Below are positions 7,143 to 15,710 of a stretch of 27,655 nt of DNA, piece after piece (position 1 is the first letter of the stretch; each line of letters begins with the position of its first letter). The translations under genes and the position numbers were made by a program. The notes beneath the pieces were generated by a model, which ran no database searches, had not been told where the DNA came from, and saw nothing but the letters and a program-made list of their open reading frames with translations. The DNA is from an uncultured Clostridia bacterium (GTDB lineage Bacteria; Bacillota; Clostridia; Oscillospirales; CAG-272), in assembly GCA_937893945.1 (NCBI GenBank), contig CALCTA010000165.1, positions 1-27,655 on the forward strand. The letters run 5' to 3'.

Positions 7143-8267
7143 ATGAACGAAAAGGAAATATCAGAAATACGCCGCCGCTATAGGCTTGACAGAACCGGTA
7201 TCAGCCGTATCTGCGGCTGCTTTATAAACGAAAAGAAGGAAATAATATCCGAATTTGAGCAGACCATGGGAAGCATGAGTGAGGATGATGCAGAGGGAAT
7301 GCTCACGATACTTAAAAAGGTGCTTTCGGGCGCGCAGGGAAGAAATATACACGAGATAGATTTCTCGACCGCACAGGTCAGCGAGAGCGAGGATTATAAG
7401 CTCATATCCGATCTCCGCGCAACTAAGCTCGCAGGCTCTGAGCTTACACATACGCTCTATGAAAAAATAGCGGGCTCTCTTGAGCTTGAAGGGAACTATC
7501 TTATACTTCTCGCGCATGACAGCTACGATGTGCTTGATTATTCCGCCGACGGAGAGAAAAACACCGACTCGGAGACTGTATTTAACTATATCATCTGCGC
7601 GATATGTCCCGTAAAGGCAGGTAAGCCCTCAATGAGCTACTATATGCCCGGCAAATGCTTCAGAAGTATATCCGCGGATACGCTGCTCTGCCGCCCTGAG
7701 CTTGGATTTATGTTTCCTGCCTTTGACGACAGACGCGCTAACATATATAAGACTGTGTATTACACTAAAAATATCGGAAACAGCTACGATGGCGTAGCAG
7801 AGGCACTGTTCTCAGCAAAGCTTCCAATGCCCGCCGCTGAGCAGAAGCAGACATTCGGAGAGATACTTTCGGAGACGGTCGGCGACGAGTGTAATCTGCG
7901 TGTAGTGCGCTCAGTCCACGCTCAGATAGACCATAAAATAGAGGAGCATAAGAATGAAAAGACCGACGAACCTTGCGTTATCAGTAAGGAAGAGGCGGGC
8001 GAGATGCTTCGCTATTGCGGAGTTGACGAGGAGAGGATAGAAGCGTTTGAAAATAAGTTCGACGAGTGCTTCGGAGAGAACTCCGAGATCCCTACGGGAA
8101 ACCTCAGCTCAAAGAAAAAGCTTGAGGTGGTAACCCCCGAGGTAAGCATCAAGGTATCCGCAGGTGAGGCTGACGTAGTAGAGGCAAGGATCATCGACGG
8201 AACCAAATATATCCTTATCAGAGCCGATAATGGCGCCATAGTTAATGGAATAAATGTAACCTTTTGA
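7143..8267 (+). CDS. DUF4317 family protein
   Basis: A 374-residue protein matching my memory of the clostridial DUF4317 family. It opens with KEISEIRRRYRLDRTGISRICGCFIN and has central conserved segments YILLAHDSYDV and CAICPVK. A more variable C-terminal part (about 270-374) contains an EEA..L..CGVDEE helix and ends in a beta-rich domain. There is no signal peptide or transmembrane helix. It is translationally close to the PHP gene (12 nt gap with GGAG) and followed by a terminator, so the two genes form a two-gene operon. No biochemical function is established that I can recall; the linkage hints that it may act with the phosphoesterase. Confidence 0.82.
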   Translation: MNEKEISEIRRRYRLDRTGISRICGCFINEKKEIISEFEQTMGSMSEDDAEGMLTILKKVLSGAQGRNIHEIDFSTAQVSESEDYKLISDLRATKLAGSELTHTLYEKIAGSLELEGNYLILLAHDSYDVLDYSADGEKNTDSETVFNYIICAICPVKAGKPSMSYYMPGKCFRSISADTLLCRPELGFMFPAFDDRRANIYKTVYYTKNIGNSYDGVAEALFSAKLPMPAAEQKQTFGEILSETVGDECNLRVVRSVHAQIDHKIEEHKNEKTDEPCVISKEEAGEMLRYCGVDEERIEAFENKFDECFGENSEIPTGNLSSKKKLEVVTPEVSIKVSAGEADVVEARIIDGTKYILIRADNGAIVNGINVTF

Positions 8268-8284
8268 AATTAGTGGAAAAAATG

Positions 8285-8327
8285 GGCTTGTTTAAAGAAT
8301 ATTTATCTTTAAACGAGCCTGCTTTTT
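8285..8327 (+). terminator. Terminator of the PHP/DUF4317 operon
   Basis: A 14 bp stem with one T-G wobble (8285-8298 with 8306-8319) and an AT-rich 7-base loop is followed by TGCTTTTT. Confidence 0.75.
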
Positions 8328-8337
8328 GCAATATTAG

Positions 8338-8366
8338 TTGACAAAAGAAAAAAAGAGTGATATAAT
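8338..8366 (+). promoter_or_regulatory. Strong sigma-A promoter of the dehydratase gene
   Basis: Consensus TTGACA (8338-8343) and TATAAT (8361-8366) are separated by 17 bp, with TGA before the -10. The predicted leader is about 135 nt. It contains a 7 bp inverted repeat (8376-8382 with 8401-8407) near the transcription start and a small CTGC/GCAG hairpin around 8450. I do not recognise a known riboswitch in it. Confidence 0.8.
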
Positions 8367-8509
8367 AGACATAATACTGTATAATGCTCTTTTGGTGTGA
8401 ATACAGTTATGCATTTAATCAGAAAGATTTTCCGACAAAGATCCTCTGCTGCTAAGCAGGCATTGTGTGCATCCCCTCAATACACCGCGAAAGCTTTAAG
8501 GAGAAAGTA

Positions 8510-10426
8510 ATGAAATCGGTATTTATTAAGTCAAGAACGCTTATTCTGTTCCTGTTTGACCTGTTTTGCTTCATCGTAGTAAATGCGTTCTATGCTCTTG
8601 GCGTCATTATTGACGAAAGTCTGAACCTTCACGATCCGGCAAGGTTTTTAACTAATATCCTCATCCTGTTTATTCTGGTATTCTCATTCAGAATAATTTC
8701 AAACTTTTATAAAAACGTCTGGAGATACGTTTATACCAAGGCGTATCTCAGCGCTATAATATCAGACCTCATCGCAGGTATGGTGGCGGCTATACTGACT
8801 TCCGTGGTCAGACAGAACATCAATATATGGTATTTCATTGTTGTTTCGTCTTTGTTCAGCCTGCTTACCCTTACTTCGAGATACGTTTACCGCTTGCTTT
8901 ATAAATACAGAAACGAGCTGGCAGACGAGCCCTACAGCCACAAGATCAACGTAGCTATCGTAGGCGCGGGACAGATAGGCGCGCTTCTGGCAGACGAGCT
9001 GAGATACAGCAAGACCTCGTCTTATAATCCTATCGCATTTATAGACAAGGACGCGTCCAAGCAGGGTGGTATAATCAGCGGTATCAAGGTGTATCCCGAG
9101 GACGACAAGATCATCGAAACAGTCAAGAACCTTCCTGTCCAGGAGATATTTATCGCGCTTCCCGGACTTGACAGCGAGGCGCTCAGAAACATCTACCATC
9201 TCTATAGCGAAACGGGATGTAAGATAAAGCTTTACGACACTCCCGTGCGAGAGTACGGCGAGGACGATCATACCGCGAAAAGAACTCTTCGCGAGTTTTC
9301 TATCGAGGACCTTCTTTTCCGTAAGCCCATGAGCATAAATAACCGCCGCTCCCTGAATTACTATAAGGACAAGGTGGTTTTGGTAACGGGCGGAGGCGGA
9401 TCGATCGGCAGTGAGCTTTGCAGGCAGGTAGCAAAATGCTCCCCTAAGAAGCTTATTATCCTTGATATCTACGAGAATAACGCCTATGATATACAGCAGC
9501 AGCTTATCCGTGAATACGGAAGCTCGCTTGATCTTGAGGTATTCATTGCCTCTGTGCGCGACGTTGACAGACTTGACTGTATATTCAGACAGTGCAGACC
9601 TGACGTGGTATTCCACGCGGCAGCGCATAAGCACGTTCCGCTTATGGAAAACAACCCCTGCGAAACTATCAAGAATAACGTTTTAGGCACTTACAACACC
9701 GCTAACGCCGCTGAGCGCTACGGGGTTGAAAAGTTTATCATGATATCCACCGATAAGGCGGTCAATCCCACGAATATCATGGGTGCGTCCAAGCGTATGG
9801 GTGAGATGATAATTCAGTGCAGAACCGATAGCAAGACCAATTTTGCGGCAGTAAGATTCGGTAACGTTCTCGGCTCAAACGGCTCGGTAATTCCGCTCTT
9901 TAAGAGTCAGATAGCAAGCGGCGGTCCTATTACTCTTACCGACAAGCGTATCATCAGATACTTTATGACTATTCCCGAGGCAAGTCAGCTCGTTATTCAG
10001 GCGGGTGCTATGGCTAAGAAGGGTGAGCTTTTCGTTCTCGATATGGGCAAGCCTGTCAAGATCTACGATCTTGCGGTCAATATGATAAAGCTCAGCGGAC
10101 TTGTGCCGGGTGAGGATATCAAGATCGAGGAGATCGGTCTTCGTCCCGGAGAAAAGCTCTTTGAGGAGCTTCTTATCAAGACCGAGACTCTTGAAAAGAC
10201 AGACAACGATATGATATTTATCGAGACTGACACGCCTTATACAAGGGAAGAGGTTGACGAGAAGATCAAGATCCTTATGGATGCGGTTGAGAACGCGAAG
10301 GACGAGCTTGCTCCGCAGAGTATTACGGATGCTATGAAGAGCGTCGTACCCACATTCCACGATCCTATAGAGGTCAATCGCAACGCCGAGGCTGCCGAGG
10401 AAATGAAGGAAGCTTCAATGGTTTGA
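8510..10426 (+). CDS. Membrane-bound nucleotide-sugar epimerase/dehydratase (PglF/CapD-like)
   Basis: A 638-residue polytopic protein of the PglF/WbpM/CapD class, which typically convert UDP-GlcNAc to a 4-keto-6-deoxy sugar for polysaccharide or glycoprotein synthesis. The N-terminus has about four transmembrane helices (within ~8-130). A Rossmann-type domain with VAIVGAGQIG follows. The catalytic extended SDR has VTGGGGSIGSE (~292) and STDKAVNPTNIMGASKR (~414-430), where the usual YxxxK tyrosine is Met, as is typical of this class. LRPGEKLFEELL closes the substrate domain. I chose the ATG at 8510 because AAGGAG lies 5 nt upstream; an upstream in-frame start at 8465 lacks such a site. The gene is monocistronic, while a compatible initiating transferase is encoded at 19964. 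Confidence 0.92.
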   Translation: MKSVFIKSRTLILFLFDLFCFIVVNAFYALGVIIDESLNLHDPARFLTNILILFILVFSFRIISNFYKNVWRYVYTKAYLSAIISDLIAGMVAAILTSVVRQNINIWYFIVVSSLFSLLTLTSRYVYRLLYKYRNELADEPYSHKINVAIVGAGQIGALLADELRYSKTSSYNPIAFIDKDASKQGGIISGIKVYPEDDKIIETVKNLPVQEIFIALPGLDSEALRNIYHLYSETGCKIKLYDTPVREYGEDDHTAKRTLREFSIEDLLFRKPMSINNRRSLNYYKDKVVLVTGGGGSIGSELCRQVAKCSPKKLIILDIYENNAYDIQQQLIREYGSSLDLEVFIASVRDVDRLDCIFRQCRPDVVFHAAAHKHVPLMENNPCETIKNNVLGTYNTANAAERYGVEKFIMISTDKAVNPTNIMGASKRMGEMIIQCRTDSKTNFAAVRFGNVLGSNGSVIPLFKSQIASGGPITLTDKRIIRYFMTIPEASQLVIQAGAMAKKGELFVLDMGKPVKIYDLAVNMIKLSGLVPGEDIKIEEIGLRPGEKLFEELLIKTETLEKTDNDMIFIETDTPYTREEVDEKIKILMDAVENAKDELAPQSITDAMKSVVPTFHDPIEVNRNAEAAEEMKEASMV

Positions 10427-10441
10427 ATAACTGAATAATAA

Positions 10442-10472
10442 AAAGCTCTGCAGATCACATCTGCAGAGCTTT
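10442..10472. terminator. Bidirectional terminator
   Basis: A perfect 14 bp stem (10442-10455 with 10459-10472) has a 3-base loop. T-rich sequence follows on both strands, between the convergent dehydratase and HAD genes. Confidence 0.85.
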
Positions 10473-10479
10473 CTGATTT

Positions 10480-11115
10480 TTATAATTCCAAAAGGTCGGT
10501 GAACTTTTCAAGGATATAATCGGCACTCTTAAGCTCCTCGCGGTCGCCGTAGCCGTGAAGCACCGCCGCTGCGGGAAGTCCGCAGGCGTGCGCGCCAATT
10601 ACGTCGTAGTCGCGGTCGCCTATCATTACCGTTTCGGTGGGATCTATGCCCGTCTGCTCAAAGAGGTAGCTTATGACGTCCTTCTTAGCACAACGGGTTT
10701 CTTCCATCGTGTTACCTACCTTGTAGGAAAAATATGAGCTGATCCCGAAATGCTCTACTATCTTGAAGGCGTAAAGCTCGGGCTTGCTGGTGGCAAGATA
10801 AACTCGTCCGCCCTGCGAGGTTATGCCTTCAAGCACTTCCACCGTGTCGGGATAGAGTTTGTTCTCAAGATAACCCTTAACCCCGAAGTATTCGCGGTAG
10901 TATTCAAGCAGCAGGCGCGAGTCTTCCTCGCTGACACCGAAGTATTTTCTGAAGGATTCCATAAGGGGAGGACCAATGAACTCATTGAGCAGGCTGTCGT
11001 CGGGGATGGGAAGACCGAACTTGTTAAGCGCGTATTTTATTGAATTTCGTATTCCCACACCGGGGTCGGTAAGAGTTCCGTCAAGGTCGAACAGATAGTT
11101 TTTGTATTTCAGCAT
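10480..11115 (-). CDS. HAD-family phosphatase (phosphoglycolate phosphatase-like)
   Basis: A 211-residue haloacid dehalogenase-type hydrolase. Motif I is FDLDGTLTD with D10 nucleophile and D12 acid/base. A helical cap (about 18-85) contains FIGPPLMESF. Motif II is in LATSKP, and motif IV is MIGDRDYDV. The sequence resembles the Gph/PpaX/YqaB branch that dephosphorylates phosphoglycolate, pyrophosphate or similar small substrates; the exact substrate cannot be read. The start at 11113-11115 (ATG) has AGGAG 5 nt upstream. A TTG further upstream lies too close to the predicted promoter. It is monocistronic, with a consensus promoter at 11148-11176. Confidence 0.88.
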   Translation of the reverse strand: MLKYKNYLFDLDGTLTDPGVGIRNSIKYALNKFGLPIPDDSLLNEFIGPPLMESFRKYFGVSEEDSRLLLEYYREYFGVKGYLENKLYPDTVEVLEGITSQGGRVYLATSKPELYAFKIVEHFGISSYFSYKVGNTMEETRCAKKDVISYLFEQTGIDPTETVMIGDRDYDVIGAHACGLPAAAVLHGYGDREELKSADYILEKFTDLLEL

Positions 11116-11147
11116 TGCAGCTCCTAAAAAATCATTTTTGTACAATA

Positions 11148-11176
11148 ATTATAACACGTTTGTGCTACCGTGTCAA
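11148..11176 (-). promoter_or_regulatory. Sigma-A promoter of the HAD phosphatase
   Basis: Minus-strand TTGACA (11171-11176), 17 bp spacer, TGT plus TATAAT (11148-11153). Both boxes are consensus. Confidence 0.8.
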
Positions 11177-11260
11177 GTGAGCTGTTATGGTAAAGAAAAA
11201 GATATCTGAGATAATGATTTTTTGAAGTCAGATCGCTATTTTAAAATACTTATAATTTTG

Positions 11261-11289
11261 TTGAAAATATAATGAGTTTGTGGTATAAT
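11261..11289 (+). promoter_or_regulatory. Promoter of the VUT transporter/SDR operon
   Basis: TTGAAA (11261-11266), 17 bp spacer and TATAAT (11284-11289) with preceding TGG. It diverges from the HAD promoter. The leader is only about 40 nt, which leaves little room for a preQ1 riboswitch. Confidence 0.75.
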
Positions 11290-11331
11290 GGTATCAAAGA
11301 ATTTATTTACGCACTTTTCTTGGAGATGTAT

Positions 11332-12063
11332 ATGCGAAAATTATATACCGAAACAAAAATATTACTCAGAGCCATACCCGCCACCGTGGTTACCTTGTTT
11401 GCCGTCAGTGTAGTGTGTATGAATCTGCTTGCCAATAAGACGCTGCTTCAGCTTGATTGGATAGCACTTGACGCGGGAATCCTCATTTCCTGGCTGTCAT
11501 TTATGTGTATGGATATTATCACGAAGCATTTCGGACCTAAGGCATCCACTATAATCTCTATCCACGCGGCAGCCATAAATCTGCTGACCTGCCTTATCTT
11601 CTTCGTGGCAAGCGTGATACCTTCAAACGCTAATGATTACTCTGCATTTGATGGGATCTTTGGCGGAACGTGGTTTGTGCTTCTCGGAAGCACGGTGGCT
11701 TTTTTGATCTCTGCGCTCATAAACAATCTCTTGAACTATACAATAGGCAAATGCTTTCGTAAGGATCCCGACGGAAAGCTTGCTTACGTTATGAGAACCT
11801 ACGTTTCTACGTTTATTGGACAGTTTTTTGATAATTTTATCTTTTCTGTGATCGTGTTTGTGTTTTTCGCGCCTGTTTTCTGGGACGGCTTTTGTTGGAC
11901 GGTGCTTCAGTGCGCAACCTGCGCCCTTACCGGAGCGTTGGCTGAGCTTATTATGGAGATACTTTTCTCACCCATTGGTTACCGCCTGACGAAAAAATGG
12001 AGACTTGAAAAGGTTGGCAAGGAATATTTTGATTACATAGAGGGAAAGGAAAAATGCAAATGA
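11332..12063 (+). CDS. VUT family transporter (queuosine-precursor type)
   Basis: A 243-residue integral membrane protein with about six hydrophobic helices. NLLANKTL near the N-terminus, DAGILISWLSFMCMDIITKHFG, and a late TFIGQFFDNFIF segment match the VUT (DUF165, YhhQ-like) family. Its best known members import the queuosine precursor preQ0 or preQ1. The start is taken as the second ATG of ATG-TAT-ATG because GGAG then sits 6 nt upstream. The stop codon overlaps the start region of the SDR gene, so the two are translationally coupled. Substrate is a family-level inference; no queuosine gene is adjacent. Confidence 0.82.
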   Translation: MRKLYTETKILLRAIPATVVTLFAVSVVCMNLLANKTLLQLDWIALDAGILISWLSFMCMDIITKHFGPKASTIISIHAAAINLLTCLIFFVASVIPSNANDYSAFDGIFGGTWFVLLGSTVAFLISALINNLLNYTIGKCFRKDPDGKLAYVMRTYVSTFIGQFFDNFIFSVIVFVFFAPVFWDGFCWTVLQCATCALTGALAELIMEILFSPIGYRLTKKWRLEKVGKEYFDYIEGKEKCK

Positions 12064-12719
12064 AGGTTTTAATTACGGGAACTACTCAGGGCATAGGAAA
12101 AGCGATAGCAGAGCTTTTTCTGAAAAAGGGCGACTTTGTTGTAGGAATAGACCGTCAGAGCGGAAGCATCGACCACGAGAGATATACTCACTACGTCTGC
12201 GACGTTCGTAATAAGGACGCCTTGCCCGATATAGAGAACGTGGATATATTGATAAATAACGCAGGCACACAGAACGAAGACGATATAGATATAAACCTCA
12301 AGGGGCTTATATATATTACCGAAAAATACGGCATAAGACAGGGCATCCGATCTGTATTGAATATCGGCTCGGCAAGCGGACATACGGGAGCGGAATTTCC
12401 CGAATACTGCGCGAGCAAGGGTGGGGTTCTGTCTTATACAAAGAACGTAGCTATTCGTATAGCTCCGTTCGGAGCTACTTGCAACAGTCTTGATCCCGGG
12501 GGAGTATTGACCCCATTGAACAAATGCGTAATTGAAGATAAAGCTCTGTGGGATCAGATAATGGAAGAAACGCCGCTAAAGCGGTGGGCGACCCCCGAAG
12601 AAATTGCAGAGTGGGCTTACTTCCTGACGGTAACTAATAGCTTCTGCACGGGACAGAATATACTCGTTGACGGCGGTGAATCCATCAATTATCATTTTAT
12701 CTGGAAGGAAGAGAATTAA
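12054..12719 (+). CDS. Short-chain dehydrogenase/reductase
   Basis: A 221-residue classical SDR. It has the NAD(P)-binding TGTTQGIG loop near the N-terminus, NNAG around residue 70, the catalytic Ser in NIGSASGH and YCASK tetrad, then DPGG and a C-terminal LVDGG. It probably reduces or oxidises a small alcohol or ketone; the substrate is not evident. Two starts compete: the ATG at 12054 and the ATG at 12060, whose first four bases form an ATGA overlap with the transporter stop. The second gives a more typical MKVLITG start. Past the stop an imperfect CAG..CTG hairpin with TTTTT (about 12718-12745) may end the operon. Confidence 0.87.
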   Translation: MQMKVLITGTTQGIGKAIAELFLKKGDFVVGIDRQSGSIDHERYTHYVCDVRNKDALPDIENVDILINNAGTQNEDDIDINLKGLIYITEKYGIRQGIRSVLNIGSASGHTGAEFPEYCASKGGVLSYTKNVAIRIAPFGATCNSLDPGGVLTPLNKCVIEDKALWDQIMEETPLKRWATPEEIAEWAYFLTVTNSFCTGQNILVDGGESINYHFIWKEEN

Positions 12720-12856
12720 ACAGATACGATCTCTGACCTGTTTTTGTTGCTTAAGTAAAAAATTCCAAAATATCTTTTGGATACTTTCCAATAGATTTAC
12801 AAATAATATGCTTAATAATACAAATTAAGTATTTGAATAGCAAGGAGATTATATAA

Positions 12857-13414
12857 ATGAAAGCAACAGGAATCGTGCGAAGGATCGACGATCTCGGGCG
12901 TGTCGTCATTCCTAAGGAGATAAGAAGAACTATGCGTATCCGCGAGGGCGACCCCTTAGAGATATACACCGACAGAGAGGGCGAGGTAATATTCAAAAAG
13001 TACTCTCCTATCGGTGAGCTTACGACGTTTGCCGCGCAGTACGCCGATACGCTCTATAAGACCTGCGGTATCGCGGTGCTTATTTGCGACAGAGATGCGG
13101 TGATAGCTGTCGGCGGTGTATCAAAGAAGGAGTATCTTGACAAATCGCTCTCTAAGGCGCTTGAGGACATTATGCAGGGCAGAAGCCTTTATAAATATGG
13201 CGTCAAGGAAAACGACGGAAAGATATATCCCACGGACGACGAGGGAAGCGCATATGTCAGCTGCGCAATGCCTATAATCAGCGAGGGAGACGTCATCGGA
13301 TGTGCCGTGTCGCTATGTGAAGAGGGCAAGAAAAGAGAGAACGCAGAGGCAGAGGTAGAGACAAAGCTCATTACCGCGGCGGCAAGCTTTCTCGGAAAGC
13401 AGATGGAATCCTGA
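12857..13414 (+). CDS. spoVT: Stage V sporulation regulator SpoVT
   Basis: A 185-residue transcription factor. Residues 1-52 form an AbrB-type swapped-hairpin DNA-binding domain (MKATGIVRRIDDLGRVVIPKEIR) and the rest is a GAF-like sensor domain, the layout of SpoVT, which tunes forespore (sigma-G) genes. AAGGAG lies upstream of the ATG and a strong terminator follows, so it is monocistronic. I could not identify a convincing sigma-G promoter in the 137 nt upstream. Full-length GAF content favours SpoVT over AbrB. It marks the host as a spore former. Confidence 0.92.
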   Translation: MKATGIVRRIDDLGRVVIPKEIRRTMRIREGDPLEIYTDREGEVIFKKYSPIGELTTFAAQYADTLYKTCGIAVLICDRDAVIAVGGVSKKEYLDKSLSKALEDIMQGRSLYKYGVKENDGKIYPTDDEGSAYVSCAMPIISEGDVIGCAVSLCEEGKKRENAEAEVETKLITAAASFLGKQMES

Positions 13415-13415
13415 G

Positions 13416-13451
13416 AAAAAGGAAACGGGAATACCCGTTTCCTTTTTATTA
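13416..13451 (+). terminator. Terminator after spoVT
   Basis: A perfect 14 bp stem (13416-13429 with 13434-13447) with AATA loop ends in a T-run and begins immediately after the stop codon. Confidence 0.9.
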
Positions 13452-13472
13452 TTTGGTTTTGAATGAAAGTAC

Positions 13473-13500
13473 TTGACTTTTTGTGGAAGTGTGTTATAAT
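13473..13500 (+). promoter_or_regulatory. Promoter of the large lipoprotein gene
   Basis: TTGACT (13473-13478), 16 bp spacer and TATAAT (13495-13500) with preceding TGT. Confidence 0.75.
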
Positions 13501-13546
13501 GGAAATATAAAGCAAGTTGCTTTAAACAAATTTTTAGGAGGAATTT

Positions 13547-15328
13547 ATGAAGAAATCACGTTTTTCTCTGCTCGTAGTGGCATTGCTGCTTTTGGCAATG
13601 ACTTTGTCCGCTTGCGGAAAGGTTAAGACCGCTTCAATTACCGAATACTTGAACGAGGACTACGATCTGTCCGAGGACAAGTACACTAAGGCGACGGCAC
13701 TTGGTCTTGATGATTATTACATAATGGACCTTTACTCAAATGATAAGTTTGTTGTTTTCGCGGAAAGCAAGGACGGTATTGTCGAAGAGGGCCCTGTTAC
13801 CCAATCTTATAAGATCTTGAGCATGTATTCCGGAACGATCATTCAAGAGCTTGTTGACTCCGAAACCGTTGATATTGAGTTCATACTCAAGCAAAGCTCG
13901 ATAGTAGTAAAGAAGAGCGTTTTGGATGACACAGGCATTAATAAGACCCCTGACTTTACTGATATAGAAGGCGTAGCGCTTGCACAGGCTGCTGAAGCGT
14001 TCCGTAAGGGTATTGCTGATGAGGTTACTAAGCTTCTTCTTGAGGACTACATTACCGAAACATACACCCTTTACGATGGAACAGGTGCGGCTGTTGTTAC
14101 TACTAATTATGAGGCGGAGCTCAGATATTTCTCCGACATGGTCGTTTATGATGACGTAGCGTATAAGATAGACGAAAAGACAGGCGCATGGACAAAGGAA
14201 ATTGAGATTCCCGAGTATATTGCTATCGGAAATGTCTTTATGGGAACAGATGATTACTATTATGCAGGTAGAGAATATACTCTCACGGTATATAACAAGG
14301 AGCTTGAGGAAGTTGCTTGCTTTGCAATGCCTAATTACGGCGATGAGTCTATTGTTAGTATCTCTGAGATGTTTGACGGCGTATATTCCGTTCCGCTGTT
14401 GAATAACGGAGACCTTGTATATCAGTACGGTCTCGTTATGGATGAAGACGCAAAGGATTACGACTTTATTTATGTAGAAGAAGGTGAGACCTTTAAGATA
14501 GATCTTGTAACGCTTCTGTTTTCAATTGAAGACAAGAAGGTCAAGGAGCTTGATCTGGATTATGTGATCACTGAGTTGGCTTCTAACTATGAAGGTTATG
14601 ATGATTCTCGTTCTGCTGCTGAAAACTACATTATCAAAGGCTCTTTTGAGAATATCGCAACTATCGCCCCTATCGTGGACGGCAGAGTTCTCTTTGCGGC
14701 AGATAAGCAGGAATTCGTAATGCTTGACAACGATCTGAAGGTCGTTAAGTCTTTGAAACTTCTTGAAAATCAGATCAACGAGCTTCCCGAAAAGATCGCG
14801 GATGATCTTTACTCTGTAGATCTGATGAGCGGCGCTATTGCTCTGGTAAACGGTGCAGGCGAGGTCCAGAAGATCGTAAGCGGCAATTTGCGTCAGATTG
14901 GCGCATATTTCGTAGGCGAAGATGCGATTTATGATCTGTCCTTGAACGTAGTACAGAGCTTGAAGGATCCCGATGTATCCTATGAGCTTTTGAGTGATAG
15001 CATTTTAGTAACTACTAAGACGAATAGCAAGGAATACAAGGTCGTATTACTCTGCGACGGCAAGACTACTGACGTTTATACTCACAAAAAGGATTCACAG
15101 ACTCGCTTTGATTTTGGCACAGGATATTACTACATTGTCAATGAAGCAAATGGATCCACTGAATATAAGTACTACACTATGGACGGTAAAGAGCTGGTAA
15201 CGACCGATCGCGAGTTGAGACTTGTTAAATACTCTTATGATACTTGTGTTGCGATTTTTGCGGGATATCCTGACGGCATAATGTTCCCGGAGGATGTTGT
15301 AGTTGATTACTACGTTTTCTCTAAGTAA
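13547..15328 (+). CDS. Large lipoprotein of unknown function
   Basis: A 593-residue exported lipoprotein. A basic N-terminus and hydrophobic helix run to a lipobox LSAC with the lipidated Cys at residue 23. The mature part is acidic, rich in Tyr, Asp and beta-strand-like segments. It has recurring short blocks of the type YxLYDGTG, YxYGLVMDED and LLxDGKTT that suggest a beta-propeller or other repeated beta architecture. I do not recognise a named domain. AGGAGG lies 5 nt before the ATG. The gene has its own promoter and terminator, so it acts alone. It is likely anchored on the outer face of the membrane; binding or scaffolding is guesswork. Confidence 0.83.
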   Translation: MKKSRFSLLVVALLLLAMTLSACGKVKTASITEYLNEDYDLSEDKYTKATALGLDDYYIMDLYSNDKFVVFAESKDGIVEEGPVTQSYKILSMYSGTIIQELVDSETVDIEFILKQSSIVVKKSVLDDTGINKTPDFTDIEGVALAQAAEAFRKGIADEVTKLLLEDYITETYTLYDGTGAAVVTTNYEAELRYFSDMVVYDDVAYKIDEKTGAWTKEIEIPEYIAIGNVFMGTDDYYYAGREYTLTVYNKELEEVACFAMPNYGDESIVSISEMFDGVYSVPLLNNGDLVYQYGLVMDEDAKDYDFIYVEEGETFKIDLVTLLFSIEDKKVKELDLDYVITELASNYEGYDDSRSAAENYIIKGSFENIATIAPIVDGRVLFAADKQEFVMLDNDLKVVKSLKLLENQINELPEKIADDLYSVDLMSGAIALVNGAGEVQKIVSGNLRQIGAYFVGEDAIYDLSLNVVQSLKDPDVSYELLSDSILVTTKTNSKEYKVVLLCDGKTTDVYTHKKDSQTRFDFGTGYYYIVNEANGSTEYKYYTMDGKELVTTDRELRLVKYSYDTCVAIFAGYPDGIMFPEDVVVDYYVFSK

Positions 15329-15340
15329 TTTTATTTGATA

Positions 15341-15368
15341 GGGCTGTGGCTTTGCCACAGCCCTTTTT
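15341..15368 (+). terminator. Terminator of the lipoprotein gene
   Basis: A 10 bp GC-rich stem (15341-15350 with 15354-15363) and TTT loop are followed by TTTTT. Confidence 0.9.
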
Positions 15369-15404
15369 GTTGTATAACGAAAACCACGCAATAGTCGCGT
15401 GGTT

Positions 15405-15710
15405 ATGTAAAGGCTATGCCGATGAAGAGAAAGCAAATAAAAAGTTAGCGCAGAATGCTCTTATGCCAAAGGCTCCCTTTACAATGTATAAGTCCGTTTT
15501 TAACGGACTTGTACATTTACGGGGGGGTTATTGCGTATTGACAACCCATGATATAATGCCAACGCGCTCCTTGAAAGGCTTTGCGAGTGCGAGCGTGCCT
15601 ATAATTATACGAGTAGATAAAATGATAAGGCTCGCTTTGCTTGTATTCCAAAAATTTCGCCTCAACAGGTAGTTATGTCGCGTATAAAGATATATTAATG
15701 TAAAGGCTAT
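15405..15710. repeat. Repeat-like intergenic segment bounded by a 13 bp direct repeat
   Basis: The gene-free stretch 15329-15789 holds, after the terminator, a 13 bp sequence ATGTAAAGGCTAT at 15405-15417 repeated exactly at 15698-15710. Within or beside it are an 8 bp hairpin (15382-15389 with 15397-15404) and a long hairpin of about 15 bp with one T-G pair (15484-15498 with 15502-15516). It also contains a GGGGGGG run at 15521-15527. An open frame runs through part of it, but without a ribosome binding site. The layout suggests an inserted non-coding element, possibly a small non-autonomous transposon remnant, with the direct repeat as target duplication. That interpretation is inference. 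Confidence 0.45.

Noticed and set aside
11290..11331. preQ1 riboswitch before the VUT transporter
   Set aside because: The leader is only about 40 nt and lacks the expected C-rich loop and A-rich tail pattern.
15538..15557. TTGACA followed by TATAAT, resembling a promoter
   Set aside because: The boxes are only 8 bp apart, too close for sigma-A. A TTGCGT at 15 bp spacing is possible but weak, and no gene start follows closely.
15346..15672. A 108-codon frame through the gap after the large lipoprotein
   Set aside because: It begins inside the terminator hairpin, has no ribosome binding site, and runs through hairpins and a G7 run. It is better explained as a non-coding repeat-like segment.
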